Shown: piece after piece, positions 1-6,155 of the stretch
Layout: each line of letters starts with the position of its first letter
Position numbering within the stretch: the stretch's first letter is position 1
From: Anaerohalosphaeraceae bacterium
GTDB taxonomy: Bacteria > Planctomycetota > Phycisphaerae > Sedimentisphaerales > Anaerohalosphaeraceae
Assembly: GCA_035378985.1 (NCBI GenBank)
Contig: DAOSUR010000033.1
Location: forward strand, 1-6,947
Reading direction: 5' to 3'
Length of the DNA: 6,947 nt
Notes under the pieces: model-generated
The model's database searches: none
What the model saw: only the letters and a program-made list of their open reading frames with translations
What the model was told of the DNA's origin: nothing
Translations under genes and position numbers: made by a program

Positions 1-2
1 CC

Positions 3-1241
3 GATCAAATTCTTAACCGCGAAAAATTTCCCGCGTGGCACGGAGAGCGAACTAAGTTAGTGTATCAATGGCCCGAAAACACGAAACTATGGAATGAATA
101 CGCACGTTTGCGTGAAGAATCCTTACGCCGCGGCGGCCGTGGTGAAGAAGCGACGGCCTTTTACATCCAGAACCGTCAAGCCATGGACAAGGGGGCCAAG
201 GTTTCTTGGGAGGCCCGGTATTCACCGGATCAAGGAGAAGTAAGCGCGCTTCAGAGCGCTTACAACTTGCTTTTGGATTATAAAGAGTCCGCGTTTTATT
301 CGGAGTTTCAGAACGAGCCCGCCGCAGCGGGGCGGGAAGAAAAAACAAAACTAAAACCGGAAAACGTTTGGCGAAAAGCAAACGGACGCAAAAAAGGAGA
401 AGTTCCCATCCATGCCGTCAAGATCACGGCCTTTATCGATGTTCACGACAATTTGTTGTTCTATTGCGTTTGCGCGTGGGAGGAAGGGTTTACCGGATAT
501 GTAATTGAATACGGAGTTTACCCGGAGCAGAACCGGCGGCATTACACGTTAAGCAATGTCAAGCGGACCTTGCAAACCGTCCACCCCGGATCGGGCCTTG
601 ATGGGGCAATCTTTGCCGGGCTGGACAAACTGGTGCGACGACTGCTTGATACCCAATACAAGCGCGGCGATGGATATGCATCTATTGATCGGCTTTTTGT
701 TGACATGGGGTACAAAGATAAGATTGTCGCGGCTGTTAAAGCAAAGAGCGGTGGGTCTACGATGATGCTATCTAAGGGCGTCGGTATCCGCGCGGCGAAT
801 CGTCCGATCTCTCAATACAAGAAAAAACCGGGCTGGAGATTCGGGTATCACTGGTACATCCCAAGCGTCAGCGGCACGCAGGAGTTCCCCCATATTTGCA
901 TCGATGTGAATTTTTGGAAATCGTTCGTCCACGATCGAATCTCTACGCCGCTCGGAGATATGGGCTGTTTGTCCATATACGGCAAGCCTGATATGCATGA
1001 GTTGTTTGCCGAGCATATCGCAAACAGCGAGACGTGGACCTTGACGCACGGGCAGGGCCGCGACGTCAAGGAATGGAAGATCAAACCATCCAAGCCGGAC
1101 AATCACTGGTTCGACTGTTTGGTCGGCTGTGCCGTGGCCGCCAGCGAACAAGGAATCACAATCTTAGGGCAAGAGATCGAGCCGACGCGTCCGCGGAAAA
1201 AACTGAAACTCTCGGAATTGCAAAAACAAAGGATGCGATAG
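3..1241 (+). CDS. Phage terminase large subunit, C-terminal part (5' end outside window)
   Basis: The terminase large subunit cuts concatemeric phage DNA and pumps it through the portal into the procapsid. The frame is open from the first bases, so the gene continues upstream. The GTG at 60 sits inside coding sequence (codons before it read DQILNREKFPAWHGERTKL) and is not taken as the start. The region at about nt 174-320 (NRQAMDKGAKVSW, then ALQSAYN and EFQNEP) looks like the stretch joining ATPase to nuclease in this family. The RNase H-like nuclease has its three expected acidic motifs: AFIDVHD (Asp at 438-440), LFVDMGYKD (Asp at 702-704) and DNHWFDCLVGCAVAA (Asp at 1113-1115, the usual third metal ligand). 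The C-terminus is basic (RPRKKLKLSELQKQRMR), a plausible contact with portal or DNA. The ATPase Walker motifs are not in the window. The stop TAG directly abuts the next ATG. The family call is from remembered sequence pattern. Confidence 0.9.
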   Translation, partial: DQILNREKFPAWHGERTKLVYQWPENTKLWNEYARLREESLRRGGRGEEATAFYIQNRQAMDKGAKVSWEARYSPDQGEVSALQSAYNLLLDYKESAFYSEFQNEPAAAGREEKTKLKPENVWRKANGRKKGEVPIHAVKITAFIDVHDNLLFYCVCAWEEGFTGYVIEYGVYPEQNRRHYTLSNVKRTLQTVHPGSGLDGAIFAGLDKLVRRLLDTQYKRGDGYASIDRLFVDMGYKDKIVAAVKAKSGGSTMMLSKGVGIRAANRPISQYKKKPGWRFGYHWYIPSVSGTQEFPHICIDVNFWKSFVHDRISTPLGDMGCLSIYGKPDMHELFAEHIANSETWTLTHGQGRDVKEWKIKPSKPDNHWFDCLVGCAVAASEQGITILGQEIEPTRPRKKLKLSELQKQRMR

Positions 1242-1451
1242 ATGGACCGGCGGCCGATCCACTTGTCCGATTTGCAAGACCAGCAGAGGAAAGAACGCGG
1301 GCTTGTTTGTGATCGGTGCGGCTGTCGAGATCTGCGCGTGTATTATACCGATTCGCGCAGCAAATTTAAGATCATCCGGTATCGCAAGTGCCGACATTGC
1401 GGGGCGCTGTATGTGAGCGAAGAACGTATCCGTAAAAAAAATTACAAATAA
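1242..1451 (+). CDS. Small zinc-ribbon protein, NrdR-ribbon-like
   Basis: This 69-residue basic protein has two CxxCG knuckles, C23-C26 and C50-C53, separated by 23 residues, which should bind one zinc ion. An extra Cys sits at 28. The spacing and intervening residues follow the N-terminal zinc ribbon of the ribonucleotide reductase repressor NrdR: a DSR triplet (37-39), a basic strand IIRYRKC (44-50), then CRHCGALY and an E-E-R-I segment where NrdR has its TTYER-like motif. The ATP-cone domain that completes NrdR is absent, so it cannot be a full NrdR. The start codon directly follows the terminase stop, and AAAGGA at 1228-1233 is well placed as ribosome binding site, so the two are probably co-translated. 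A nucleic-acid-binding role in packaging or late-gene control is inference; the fold is well supported, the function is not. Confidence 0.8.
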   Translation: MDRRPIHLSDLQDQQRKERGLVCDRCGCRDLRVYYTDSRSKFKIIRYRKCRHCGALYVSEERIRKKNYK

Positions 1452-1472
1452 TAGTAAGTTTTTTGAATTTGT

Positions 1473-1502
1473 TTTACATTTTTCTTTTTCTATCGGTATA
1501 TT
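1473..1502 (+). promoter_or_regulatory. Candidate sigma70-type promoter ahead of the portal-capsid block
   Basis: TTTACA (1473-1478) and TATATT (1497-1502) are separated by 18 bases in a strongly AT-rich stretch (about 1441-1508) that interrupts mid-GC coding sequence. Each box differs from consensus by one or two bases. It lies just after the zinc-ribbon gene and would drive the small protein, portal and capsid genes. This is a match by eye only; AT-rich leaders give such matches by chance, and a phage-specific late sigma factor or activator is possible. Confidence 0.45.
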
Positions 1503-1524
1503 ATAAATGAACAGGACCTTCCAT

Positions 1525-1562
1525 GTGGCAGTGGCAGCGGCCGTTAATCGCGGCCGTTGCCA
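1525..1562 (+). repeat. Strong GC-rich hairpin with short direct repeats in the leader
   Basis: The arms TGGCAGCGGCCG (1532-1543) and CGGCCGTTGCCA (1551-1562) form a 12-bp stem, one pair being G-U, around a 7-base loop TTAATCG. The same region carries the tandem hexamer GTGGCA GTGGCA (1525-1536) and a direct repeat GCGGCCGTT separated by AATC. There is no T-run after the stem, so it does not look like an intrinsic terminator. It would lie in the transcript leader about 25-30 bases after the candidate promoter. Operator site or mRNA structure are both possible. Confidence 0.6.
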
Positions 1563-1574
1563 TAATTGGAAAGG

Positions 1575-1697
1575 ATGAAAGCGGTTATGCGTCTCGGCGC
1601 AAAGAGCGGGCCATTGAAATCTAAGACCGGACAGCACCCTCATGTCCGGTCTCAGAATCCGCCTGAAAAAAATGAAAGGGATGTCAAATGGCGATAA
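1575..1697 (+). CDS. Possible 40-residue basic protein (small ORF)
   Basis: An open frame from ATG 1575 to TAA 1697 encodes a 40-residue Lys/Arg-rich peptide beginning MKAVMRLGAKSGPLKSK and ending ERDVKWR. A purine-rich GGAAAGG (1568-1574) lies immediately before the ATG, too close to be ideal; the internal ATG at 1587 would have AAGGA about 11 bases upstream. The frame overlaps the next gene by 10 bases, an arrangement common in phages. The ORF also contains the perfect inverted repeat at 1624-1652, which argues that this DNA may instead be regulatory leader. I do not recognise the peptide. It may not be a gene. Confidence 0.35.
   Translation: MKAVMRLGAKSGPLKSKTGQHPHVRSQNPPEKNERDVKWR
1624..1652 (+). 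repeat. Perfect 10-bp inverted repeat (second leader hairpin)
   Basis: AGACCGGACA (1624-1633) and TGTCCGGTCT (1643-1652) are exact reverse complements around a 9-base loop. No T-run follows on either strand, so it is not a typical terminator. It sits about 36 bases ahead of the ATG at 1688 and could be a protein-binding operator or an mRNA element affecting translation of the portal block. Confidence 0.6.
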
Positions 1698-1882
1698 AGG
1701 ACTTGATTGAAGAGGCGGTTGCAACACCCAAAAAAGTATCTGGTGATGCTGGGACTGTTGAGCGGGTATCAATCGATGACCTTATTAAGGCGGACAAACA
1801 CCTTGCGAGCAAGGCCGCAACTTGCGGTGACGGACTGAAAGGTGTGAAGTTTTTCAAACTGAGACCCCCTGCTGCAATCTAA
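1688..1882 (+). CDS. Small gpW-like head-tail joining protein (candidate)
   Basis: This 64-residue protein sits exactly where lambda-like phages encode gpW, the small protein that helps close the portal after packaging and prepares the tail attachment site: between terminase and portal. The visible layout is compatible with gpW: a first helix (about residues 3-12), a short strand region (15-27), a second helix (28-42) and a basic-hydrophobic tail, GVKFFKLRPPAAI. Its length is close to lambda gpW (about 68). The start is supported by GAAAGGG at 1674-1680, seven bases ahead of the ATG. The stop is 3 bases before the portal ATG, suggesting translational coupling. No diagnostic motif proves gpW, so the call rests on position, size and predicted topology; a portal-associated protein of another family is the alternative. 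Confidence 0.5.
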   Translation: MAIKDLIEEAVATPKKVSGDAGTVERVSIDDLIKADKHLASKAATCGDGLKGVKFFKLRPPAAI

Positions 1883-1885
1883 GAT

Positions 1886-3301
1886 ATGTTTAACTTTTTT
1901 AAGCGAAAACCCGCACGGCGTGCTATCAAGCTGCCGATTACAGCTGTGAAGTACGATGCAGCCCAGACGACTGCCGATAATGAACGGCACTGGGGGCTTG
2001 CTGATTGTATTGGACCCAATGCGTCTGCAAGTCCGTCTGTGCGGGCTACCCTGCGAAATCGCTCCAGATATGAGTTCGAGAACAACTGCTATCTGAGCGG
2101 TATCATTGAAACGCTTGCCGATTATCAGGTCGGAACTGGACCGTTGCTGCAAATGCTGACCGAGAATGTTGCAGCGAATCAGAAGGTCGAGGAATTGTTC
2201 GCACGGTGGTGCGAAGAAGTTGATTTTGCCGGAAAACTATGGACTATGAGGGTCGGGTTGGCCGTCGATGGAGAGGCATTTGCTATCCTCACCACAAATC
2301 CGAATCTTGGTACGCCTGTGAAACTCGATTTTAGACCAATCGAGCCGGAAATGGTATCCACACCGTTTGACAAATTAAACGATGACAAAATATATGACGG
2401 CATTGAATATGATGAATATGGCAATGTTGTTGCATATTACGTGCTCGACGACCATCCGAATGATATTTTTGCTTTTTCTAAACACAAACAATTGACGTAC
2501 AAAAAGTACCCTGCCAGCGAAATCATACATTGGTACAAAGCGAGACGGGCCGGTCAAAAGAGAGGCGTTCCTGAAACTACACCGAGTTTGCCACTGTTCG
2601 CCAATCTGCGGCGTTATACCGAGGCCGTTCTTGCCGCGGCGGAAACAGCCGCCGAACTTGCGATGGTGTTGTTTACCGACGCTCCGGCTGGCGGGGAAGC
2701 GGCCGACGTGGATGCAATGGATGTTATCTCACTCGAAAAAAGAATGGCAACCGTATTGCCGGAGGGCTGGAAACTCGGTCAAATGCAGGCCGAGCAGCCG
2801 TCAACCGGATATGGCGAGTTCAAAAAGGAGATTATCAATGAGGTTGCCCGCGGTTTTACAATGCCCTATAACGTGGCCGCTGGCAATAGTGCCGGCTACA
2901 ACTACGCGTCCGGTCGGCTGGATCACCAGACATTTTTCCGTCGAAATAGAGTCGCCCAGGCGAAAATGAAGAGGGATGTTTTGGACCGCATTTTTGACGC
3001 CTGGATGTCTGAGGCAGTGCTAATAGAGGACTATCTGCCTGAATCTATGCGTCGACTTGTTGAATATAAGCATTCCTGGTTTTTCGACAGCGAGGGACAC
3101 GTCGATCCAGCAAAAGAGGCAAATGCCCAGAATATACGCCTCAGGAATCATACCACGACGTATGCTGAGGAGTACGCACGACGCGGCAAGGATTGGTTGA
3201 CTGAATTTGAGCAGATTGCGAGAGAGAAGGCCAAAATGCGTTCTCTCGGTATCGACGATTTGGATATTGCAGGTCTGCAAAGGACTCGTAAAGAAAGGTA
3301 A
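1886..3301 (+). CDS. Phage portal protein, lambda family
   Basis: The portal forms the dodecameric ring at one capsid vertex through which DNA enters and leaves and to which the tail binds. The 471-residue length and several segments fit the lambda-type portal family: basic N-terminus (FKRKPARR), a wing/stem region with LAVDGEAFAIL (125-135), the strand-rich GIEYDEYGNVVAYYV (172-186), IHWYKARRAGQKRGVPE (214-230) leading into a long helical stem of alternating L/A and E residues (240-262), and the C-terminal ARGFTMPYNVAAG...YNYASGR (321-344). Within this, the YNYASGR segment matches the NYSS-R pattern of lambda gpB. HVDPAKEANA (405-414) is also typical. No clear Shine-Dalgarno precedes the ATG at 1886, so translation is probably coupled to the gene ending 3 bases upstream. 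No truncation or frameshift is seen. Confidence 0.93.
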   Translation: MFNFFKRKPARRAIKLPITAVKYDAAQTTADNERHWGLADCIGPNASASPSVRATLRNRSRYEFENNCYLSGIIETLADYQVGTGPLLQMLTENVAANQKVEELFARWCEEVDFAGKLWTMRVGLAVDGEAFAILTTNPNLGTPVKLDFRPIEPEMVSTPFDKLNDDKIYDGIEYDEYGNVVAYYVLDDHPNDIFAFSKHKQLTYKKYPASEIIHWYKARRAGQKRGVPETTPSLPLFANLRRYTEAVLAAAETAAELAMVLFTDAPAGGEAADVDAMDVISLEKRMATVLPEGWKLGQMQAEQPSTGYGEFKKEIINEVARGFTMPYNVAAGNSAGYNYASGRLDHQTFFRRNRVAQAKMKRDVLDRIFDAWMSEAVLIEDYLPESMRRLVEYKHSWFFDSEGHVDPAKEANAQNIRLRNHTTTYAEEYARRGKDWLTEFEQIAREKAKMRSLGIDDLDIAGLQRTRKER

Positions 3302-3309
3302 AAGCAAAA

Positions 3310-5313
3310 ATGGGGAAAATGCTGAAAAAACTGAATTTAAATTCTGTTGATTTTGATGGATTAACGATTGTTGCGGCAAGCGATGAAGACGGGGGAAAAA
3401 CCCCAACGTTTAAAATACTCGCTTACAACGGCGGAAAAATACGAGTCTCGATGTGGGATGATCCTGTTGTTGTCGATCTCAATGGATTGCAGGTTAGGGC
3501 AGGGAAGCCTGTGTTTTACAATCACCGCAGCGATCTGGAGAATCTGATAGGACAGGTAGAAACGATCGAGAAAAGAAACGGCAAGCTGGTCGCCGAAGGC
3601 CCTGTCATAGGTGAAAGCGAAACCGTTAAAACGATTCTTATGCTGAACAAGAAGGGGTATCGGTTCCAGGCGAGCATATCTGTTGATGTGTATGACTATT
3701 ATTCGCTGCAAAAGGGCGAAAAGGCAAATGTAAACAGCCAGACAATAACTGGGCCAGCCACTGTTATTACTAAATCGAAACTTTCTGAAATCAGTTTTGT
3801 GCTGCAAGGAGCTGATGAGAATACAAGTGCCAAAATTGCTGCTGCAAAAGAAGAAGAGATACAAATGGAGAACAAAATCATGAGTGAAAAAAAGAAAGAA
3901 GTTGTTGCTGCCAGCCAGAGTGATCCAAAGGTAGTAGAGGAGGGCACAGTCGAAACCACACAAAAAATTGAGGCAGCTAAGCAGACCGACAACGATTCTA
4001 TCGTAAACAAGATTCGAAGCGAAGCTGCTGCTGAGGCCGAACGTATCGCCGCAATTCGTGCGGCATGCGGCGGACAGTTCCCGGACATCGAGGCCAAGGC
4101 GATCCGTGAAGGGTGGTCAGAGGACAAGACGAAACTTGAGGTGCTGCGGGCAGAGCGGCCCTCTGCTCCAAATGTGATTGGGCGAAAACCTGTCGAGTCG
4201 CTATCTGTCCTTGAGGCAGCCGCTCTGATGTCCGGCGGAATCTCCGCCGATCATCTCGTAAAGAAGTACGATGAGAGCATCATTGAGGCCGCCGATACGC
4301 GATACAAGGGACGAATTGGACTTCAGCAGATGATCATGGAGGCCGCTCGTGCGAACGGTTGCAGTGTGATGTATTTCCGAGAGGACCCGAGACGTGTGCT
4401 CGAGGCGGCGTTCCCGCCTGTAAAAGCTGCATTCAGCACGGTTGATCTGGCAGGAATCATGAGCAATGTTGCAAACAAGTTTCTTCTCCAGGGATTCGAG
4501 AGTGAAGAGTCCGTATGGCGGCAGATCGCAGCCCGCCGGGCTGTCAACGATTTCAAAACGATTACAAGTTATCGCCTGACTGGGGCGTTTGAGTTTGACG
4601 AAATTGGACCTACCGGCGAATTAAAGCATGGAACACTTTCTGACGAATCATTCACAAACCGAGCCAGGACACACGGTAAGATGTTCACAATCACCCGCGA
4701 GGATTTGTATAACGATGACCTCGGCGCGTTGACTTCCCTTCCGGTCAAGATTGGACGCGGCGGGCACAAAAAATTGAACAAAGTCTTTTGGACTGAATTC
4801 ATGGACAACGCGTCCTTCTTCACGGCGGCGCGCAACAACTATGCGGAGGGTGCTACTACAGCACTTAGCGTCGAAGGGTTGGCGTTGGCAGAACTGATGT
4901 TCCTCGAGCAAGAGGACGCGGACGGCAGCCCGCTTGGTGTTGATCCGCGGATTTTGCTTGTGCCAAGTGCCTTGGGGTACAAGGCACGCCAGCTGATGGC
5001 GAGCGTTAAACTCGGGGCCGAATCCGGCGAACCGGAAACTAACCCATTTGCCGGCATGTTCAAACCCGTTGTGTCCCGCTACCTTTCCAACAACAAGATC
5101 GCCGGCTCAAGCGCAACTGCTTGGTATCTGCTGGCCGACCCGAATGATATTGCCGTGATTGAAGTGTGTTTTCTAAACGGCAAGGAGATGCCGACTGTAG
5201 AGTCTGTTGATGCAGACTTTAACGTGCTCGGCATACAGTTCCGCGGGTACTTCGACTTCGGCGTTGCGAAACAGGACTGGCGAGCTGGTGTTAAGATGAA
5301 AGGAACCGCCTAA
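3310..5313 (+). CDS. Prohead protease / scaffold / major capsid protein fusion
   Basis: This 667-residue polypeptide joins three assembly functions usually split among genes. Residues 1-175 resemble a herpesvirus-assemblin-like prohead protease: FYNHRSD (His72), FQASISVDV (Ser122 the likely nucleophile) and KLSEISFVLQGAD (Glu160) fit the expected catalytic set. Residues about 176-285 are charged and helical (KEEEIQMENK, RSEAAAEAERIAAIR, FPDIEAKAIREGW), as in a scaffold or delta domain. Residues about 286-667 are the coat protein, resembling Mu gpT-like capsids: FSTVDLAGIMSNVANKF (375-391), GELKHGTLSDESFTNRA (436-452), TITREDLYNDDLGAL (460-473), and the C-terminal FRGYFDFGVAKQDWRAG (644-660). 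The protease should remove itself and the scaffold during maturation. The cleavage site is not obvious, but residues 285-375 are a likely zone. AAAGGT at 3294-3299 is a modest ribosome binding site for ATG 3310; ATG 3319 (Met4) is an alternative. Confidence 0.92.
   Translation: MGKMLKKLNLNSVDFDGLTIVAASDEDGGKTPTFKILAYNGGKIRVSMWDDPVVVDLNGLQVRAGKPVFYNHRSDLENLIGQVETIEKRNGKLVAEGPVIGESETVKTILMLNKKGYRFQASISVDVYDYYSLQKGEKANVNSQTITGPATVITKSKLSEISFVLQGADENTSAKIAAAKEEEIQMENKIMSEKKKEVVAASQSDPKVVEEGTVETTQKIEAAKQTDNDSIVNKIRSEAAAEAERIAAIRAACGGQFPDIEAKAIREGWSEDKTKLEVLRAERPSAPNVIGRKPVESLSVLEAAALMSGGISADHLVKKYDESIIEAADTRYKGRIGLQQMIMEAARANGCSVMYFREDPRRVLEAAFPPVKAAFSTVDLAGIMSNVANKFLLQGFESEESVWRQIAARRAVNDFKTITSYRLTGAFEFDEIGPTGELKHGTLSDESFTNRARTHGKMFTITREDLYNDDLGALTSLPVKIGRGGHKKLNKVFWTEFMDNASFFTAARNNYAEGATTALSVEGLALAELMFLEQEDADGSPLGVDPRILLVPSALGYKARQLMASVKLGAESGEPETNPFAGMFKPVVSRYLSNNKIAGSSATAWYLLADPNDIAVIEVCFLNGKEMPTVESVDADFNVLGIQFRGYFDFGVAKQDWRAGVKMKGTA
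3852..3882 (+). promoter_or_regulatory. Possible internal translation start inside the capsid fusion gene
   Basis: Two in-frame ATGs fall just after the protease domain. ATG 3880 (Met191) has GGAG at 3867-3870, nine bases upstream, a good Shine-Dalgarno match. ATG 3865 (Met186) has the purine run AAGAAGAG (3851-3858) ahead of it. Starting at 3880 would give a 477-residue scaffold-capsid protein without protease, comparable in principle to the internal start that makes lambda Nu3 inside gene C. The placement at the domain border is suggestive; use of the site is inference. Confidence 0.35.
3888..3894 (+). other. Candidate -1 frameshift slippery heptamer A_AAA_AAG
   Basis: In the reading frame the sequence is GAA AAA AAG, giving A_AAA_AAG, the heptamer used for -1 frameshifting in E. 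coli dnaX. A -1 shift here reads nine more codons (ERSCCCQPE) and stops at TGA 3921-3923, producing a roughly 204-residue protease-only product. GGAG lies 17 bases upstream, farther than in dnaX, and no convincing downstream hairpin is visible. The run lies in a Lys-rich linker, so chance is a real alternative. Confidence 0.25.
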
Positions 5314-5380
5314 TCCTAATTATTAGAATTAGGTGAGTGCTGAAAAATAACCTGATAAACAGATTATTACGGAGATCGTT

Positions 5381-5707
5381 ATGGCAAAGTTTGTACACGA
5401 GGGTCGGAGCATTGATTATGTCCCAACTGCCGATGTGAACGCTGGAGACGTTGTTGTGCTTGGGGAAATTGTCGGTGTTGCCACAAGAAGCATTCCGGCG
5501 AACCGATTGGGGGCATTGCAGGTCGAAGGTGTCTTTGATTTCCCGAAAGGGAGCGAGGCTATCGGGATCGGTGTAGTGTGTTATTGGAATGCAACTGGTA
5601 ATGTTGCAACCACTGCAGCAGGCGAAGGCGGTGTGAACAAAAAGATTGGAGTCTCTGTTGCAGCGGCAGCAACTGAAGATTCTACCGTACGAATTAAAAT
5701 GAAATAA
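5381..5707 (+). CDS. DUF2190-family capsid decoration protein
   Basis: This 108-residue protein matches the DUF2190 pattern: MAKFVHEGRSIDY at the start, a beta-rich Gly/Val body with AGDVVVLGEIVGVA (21-34), ANRLGALQVEGVFDFPK (40-56), an IGVVCYWNATGNVAT segment (63-77), then KKIGVSVAAA (87-96) and a final short strand STVRIKMK. Members lie directly after the major capsid gene and are thought to decorate or stabilise the head, at one copy per coat subunit or as head fibres. GGAG at 5371-5374, six bases before the ATG, is a strong ribosome binding site, consistent with high expression. A 67-bp gap with only a weak AT-rich hairpin separates it from the capsid gene, and a strong terminator follows 25 bases after the stop. 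The exact structural role is inferred from the family. Confidence 0.85.
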   Translation: MAKFVHEGRSIDYVPTADVNAGDVVVLGEIVGVATRSIPANRLGALQVEGVFDFPKGSEAIGIGVVCYWNATGNVATTAAGEGGVNKKIGVSVAAAATEDSTVRIKMK

Positions 5708-5732
5708 AACAGGGTCTTCTTGCTCAGGGCAA

Positions 5733-5767
5733 GTGTCTGCGGCGAGATGTCGCCGCAGGCACTTTTT
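5733..5767 (+). terminator. Strong intrinsic terminator after the capsid block
   Basis: The arms GTGTCTGCGGCGA (5733-5745) and TCGCCGCAGGCAC (5750-5762) pair over 13 bp with one U-G pair and a GATG tetraloop, followed at once by TTTTT (5763-5767). Two A-T pairs (5731-5732 with 5763-5764) can extend the stem. A small alternative hairpin, CTTGC/GCAAG (5719-5723 and 5729-5733), overlaps its left foot. The terminator lies between decoration protein and neck genes and would lower expression of neck and tail genes relative to capsid genes, unless an antiterminator acts. Confidence 0.9.
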
Positions 5768-5786
5768 GTAAAGAAATAGCTGATTT

Positions 5787-6146
5787 ATGGCTGATTTGCT
5801 GAAAGACGGATTAAGGTTCCTTGAAGAGCAGCGAAAGTTGTTCATGACCGTTCCTGTCGTTTACAGGCGTGGAGAGAAGGAGATTTCCGTTTCGGCCACA
5901 ATCGGAAAGACCAAATACGATGTAGGTGTCGAAGAGTCTGTCCGAGTCGGGTCTCATACAGTTGATTTTTTAATTGCCGCCGAAGACATGGTGATTGACG
6001 ACGTCCCTGTTGTGCCCGGGCCCGACGACGAGATCGACTATAATGGTAGTACATATTCTGTTGTGCGGCTTGCTGACGATGGATGCTGGCGATGGAGTGA
6101 CCCGCACGGCAATACCTACAGGATTCACACCAGATTTTCGGCGTAA
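5787..6146 (+). CDS. Head-tail joining (neck) protein candidate
   Basis: This 119-residue protein starts with a helix (ADLLKDGLRFLEEQRKLF, residues 2-19) and continues as a beta-rich domain: VPVVYRRGEKEISVSATIGKT (22-42), HTVDFLIAAEDM (57-68), an acidic PGPDDEIDYNGSTY (77-90), and a C-terminal WRWSDPHGNTYRIHTRF (101-117). The position after capsid and decoration genes, the size, and the WxWSDPxxxTYRIHT ending recall the short neck proteins of lambdoid phages (gpFII-like attachment or stopper proteins), which close the filled head and receive the tail. No Shine-Dalgarno is evident before ATG 5787, only AAAGAAA about 12 bases upstream, so translation may be weak. The call is by position and general pattern; an HK97-type adaptor is the alternative. 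Confidence 0.55.
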   Translation: MADLLKDGLRFLEEQRKLFMTVPVVYRRGEKEISVSATIGKTKYDVGVEESVRVGSHTVDFLIAAEDMVIDDVPVVPGPDDEIDYNGSTYSVVRLADDGCWRWSDPHGNTYRIHTRFSA

Positions 6147-6155
6147 GATTATGAG

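Noticed and set aside
60..62. GTG as a start codon for a 393-residue terminase
   Set aside because: The frame is open upstream to the window edge and the codons before it read as continuing terminase sequence, so the gene is cut by the window rather than starting here.
1452..1687. tRNA or known riboswitch in the intergenic region
   Set aside because: The two hairpins do not form a cloverleaf, there is no CCA end, and no riboswitch core I know is recognisable.
1164..1772. 202-codon open frame on the minus strand
   Set aside because: It runs antisense through the terminase end, zinc-ribbon gene and leader, with a Phe/Leu/Pro-rich composition typical of shadow frames and no recognisable domain.
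3361..3963. 200-codon minus-strand frame opposite the protease domain
   Set aside because: The opposite strand carries clear protease motifs; this frame is Phe/Cys/Tyr-rich with no motif and is a shadow.
5315..5333. AT-rich 7-bp inverted repeat CCTAATT/AATTAGG after the capsid gene as a terminator
   Set aside because: The stem is short and weak and no T-run follows; at most it is a minor mRNA structure.
5291..5845. 184-codon minus-strand frame opposite the decoration gene
   Set aside because: It crosses the terminator and two + strand genes, and the translation (Cys/Asn/Ser-rich) shows no domain.
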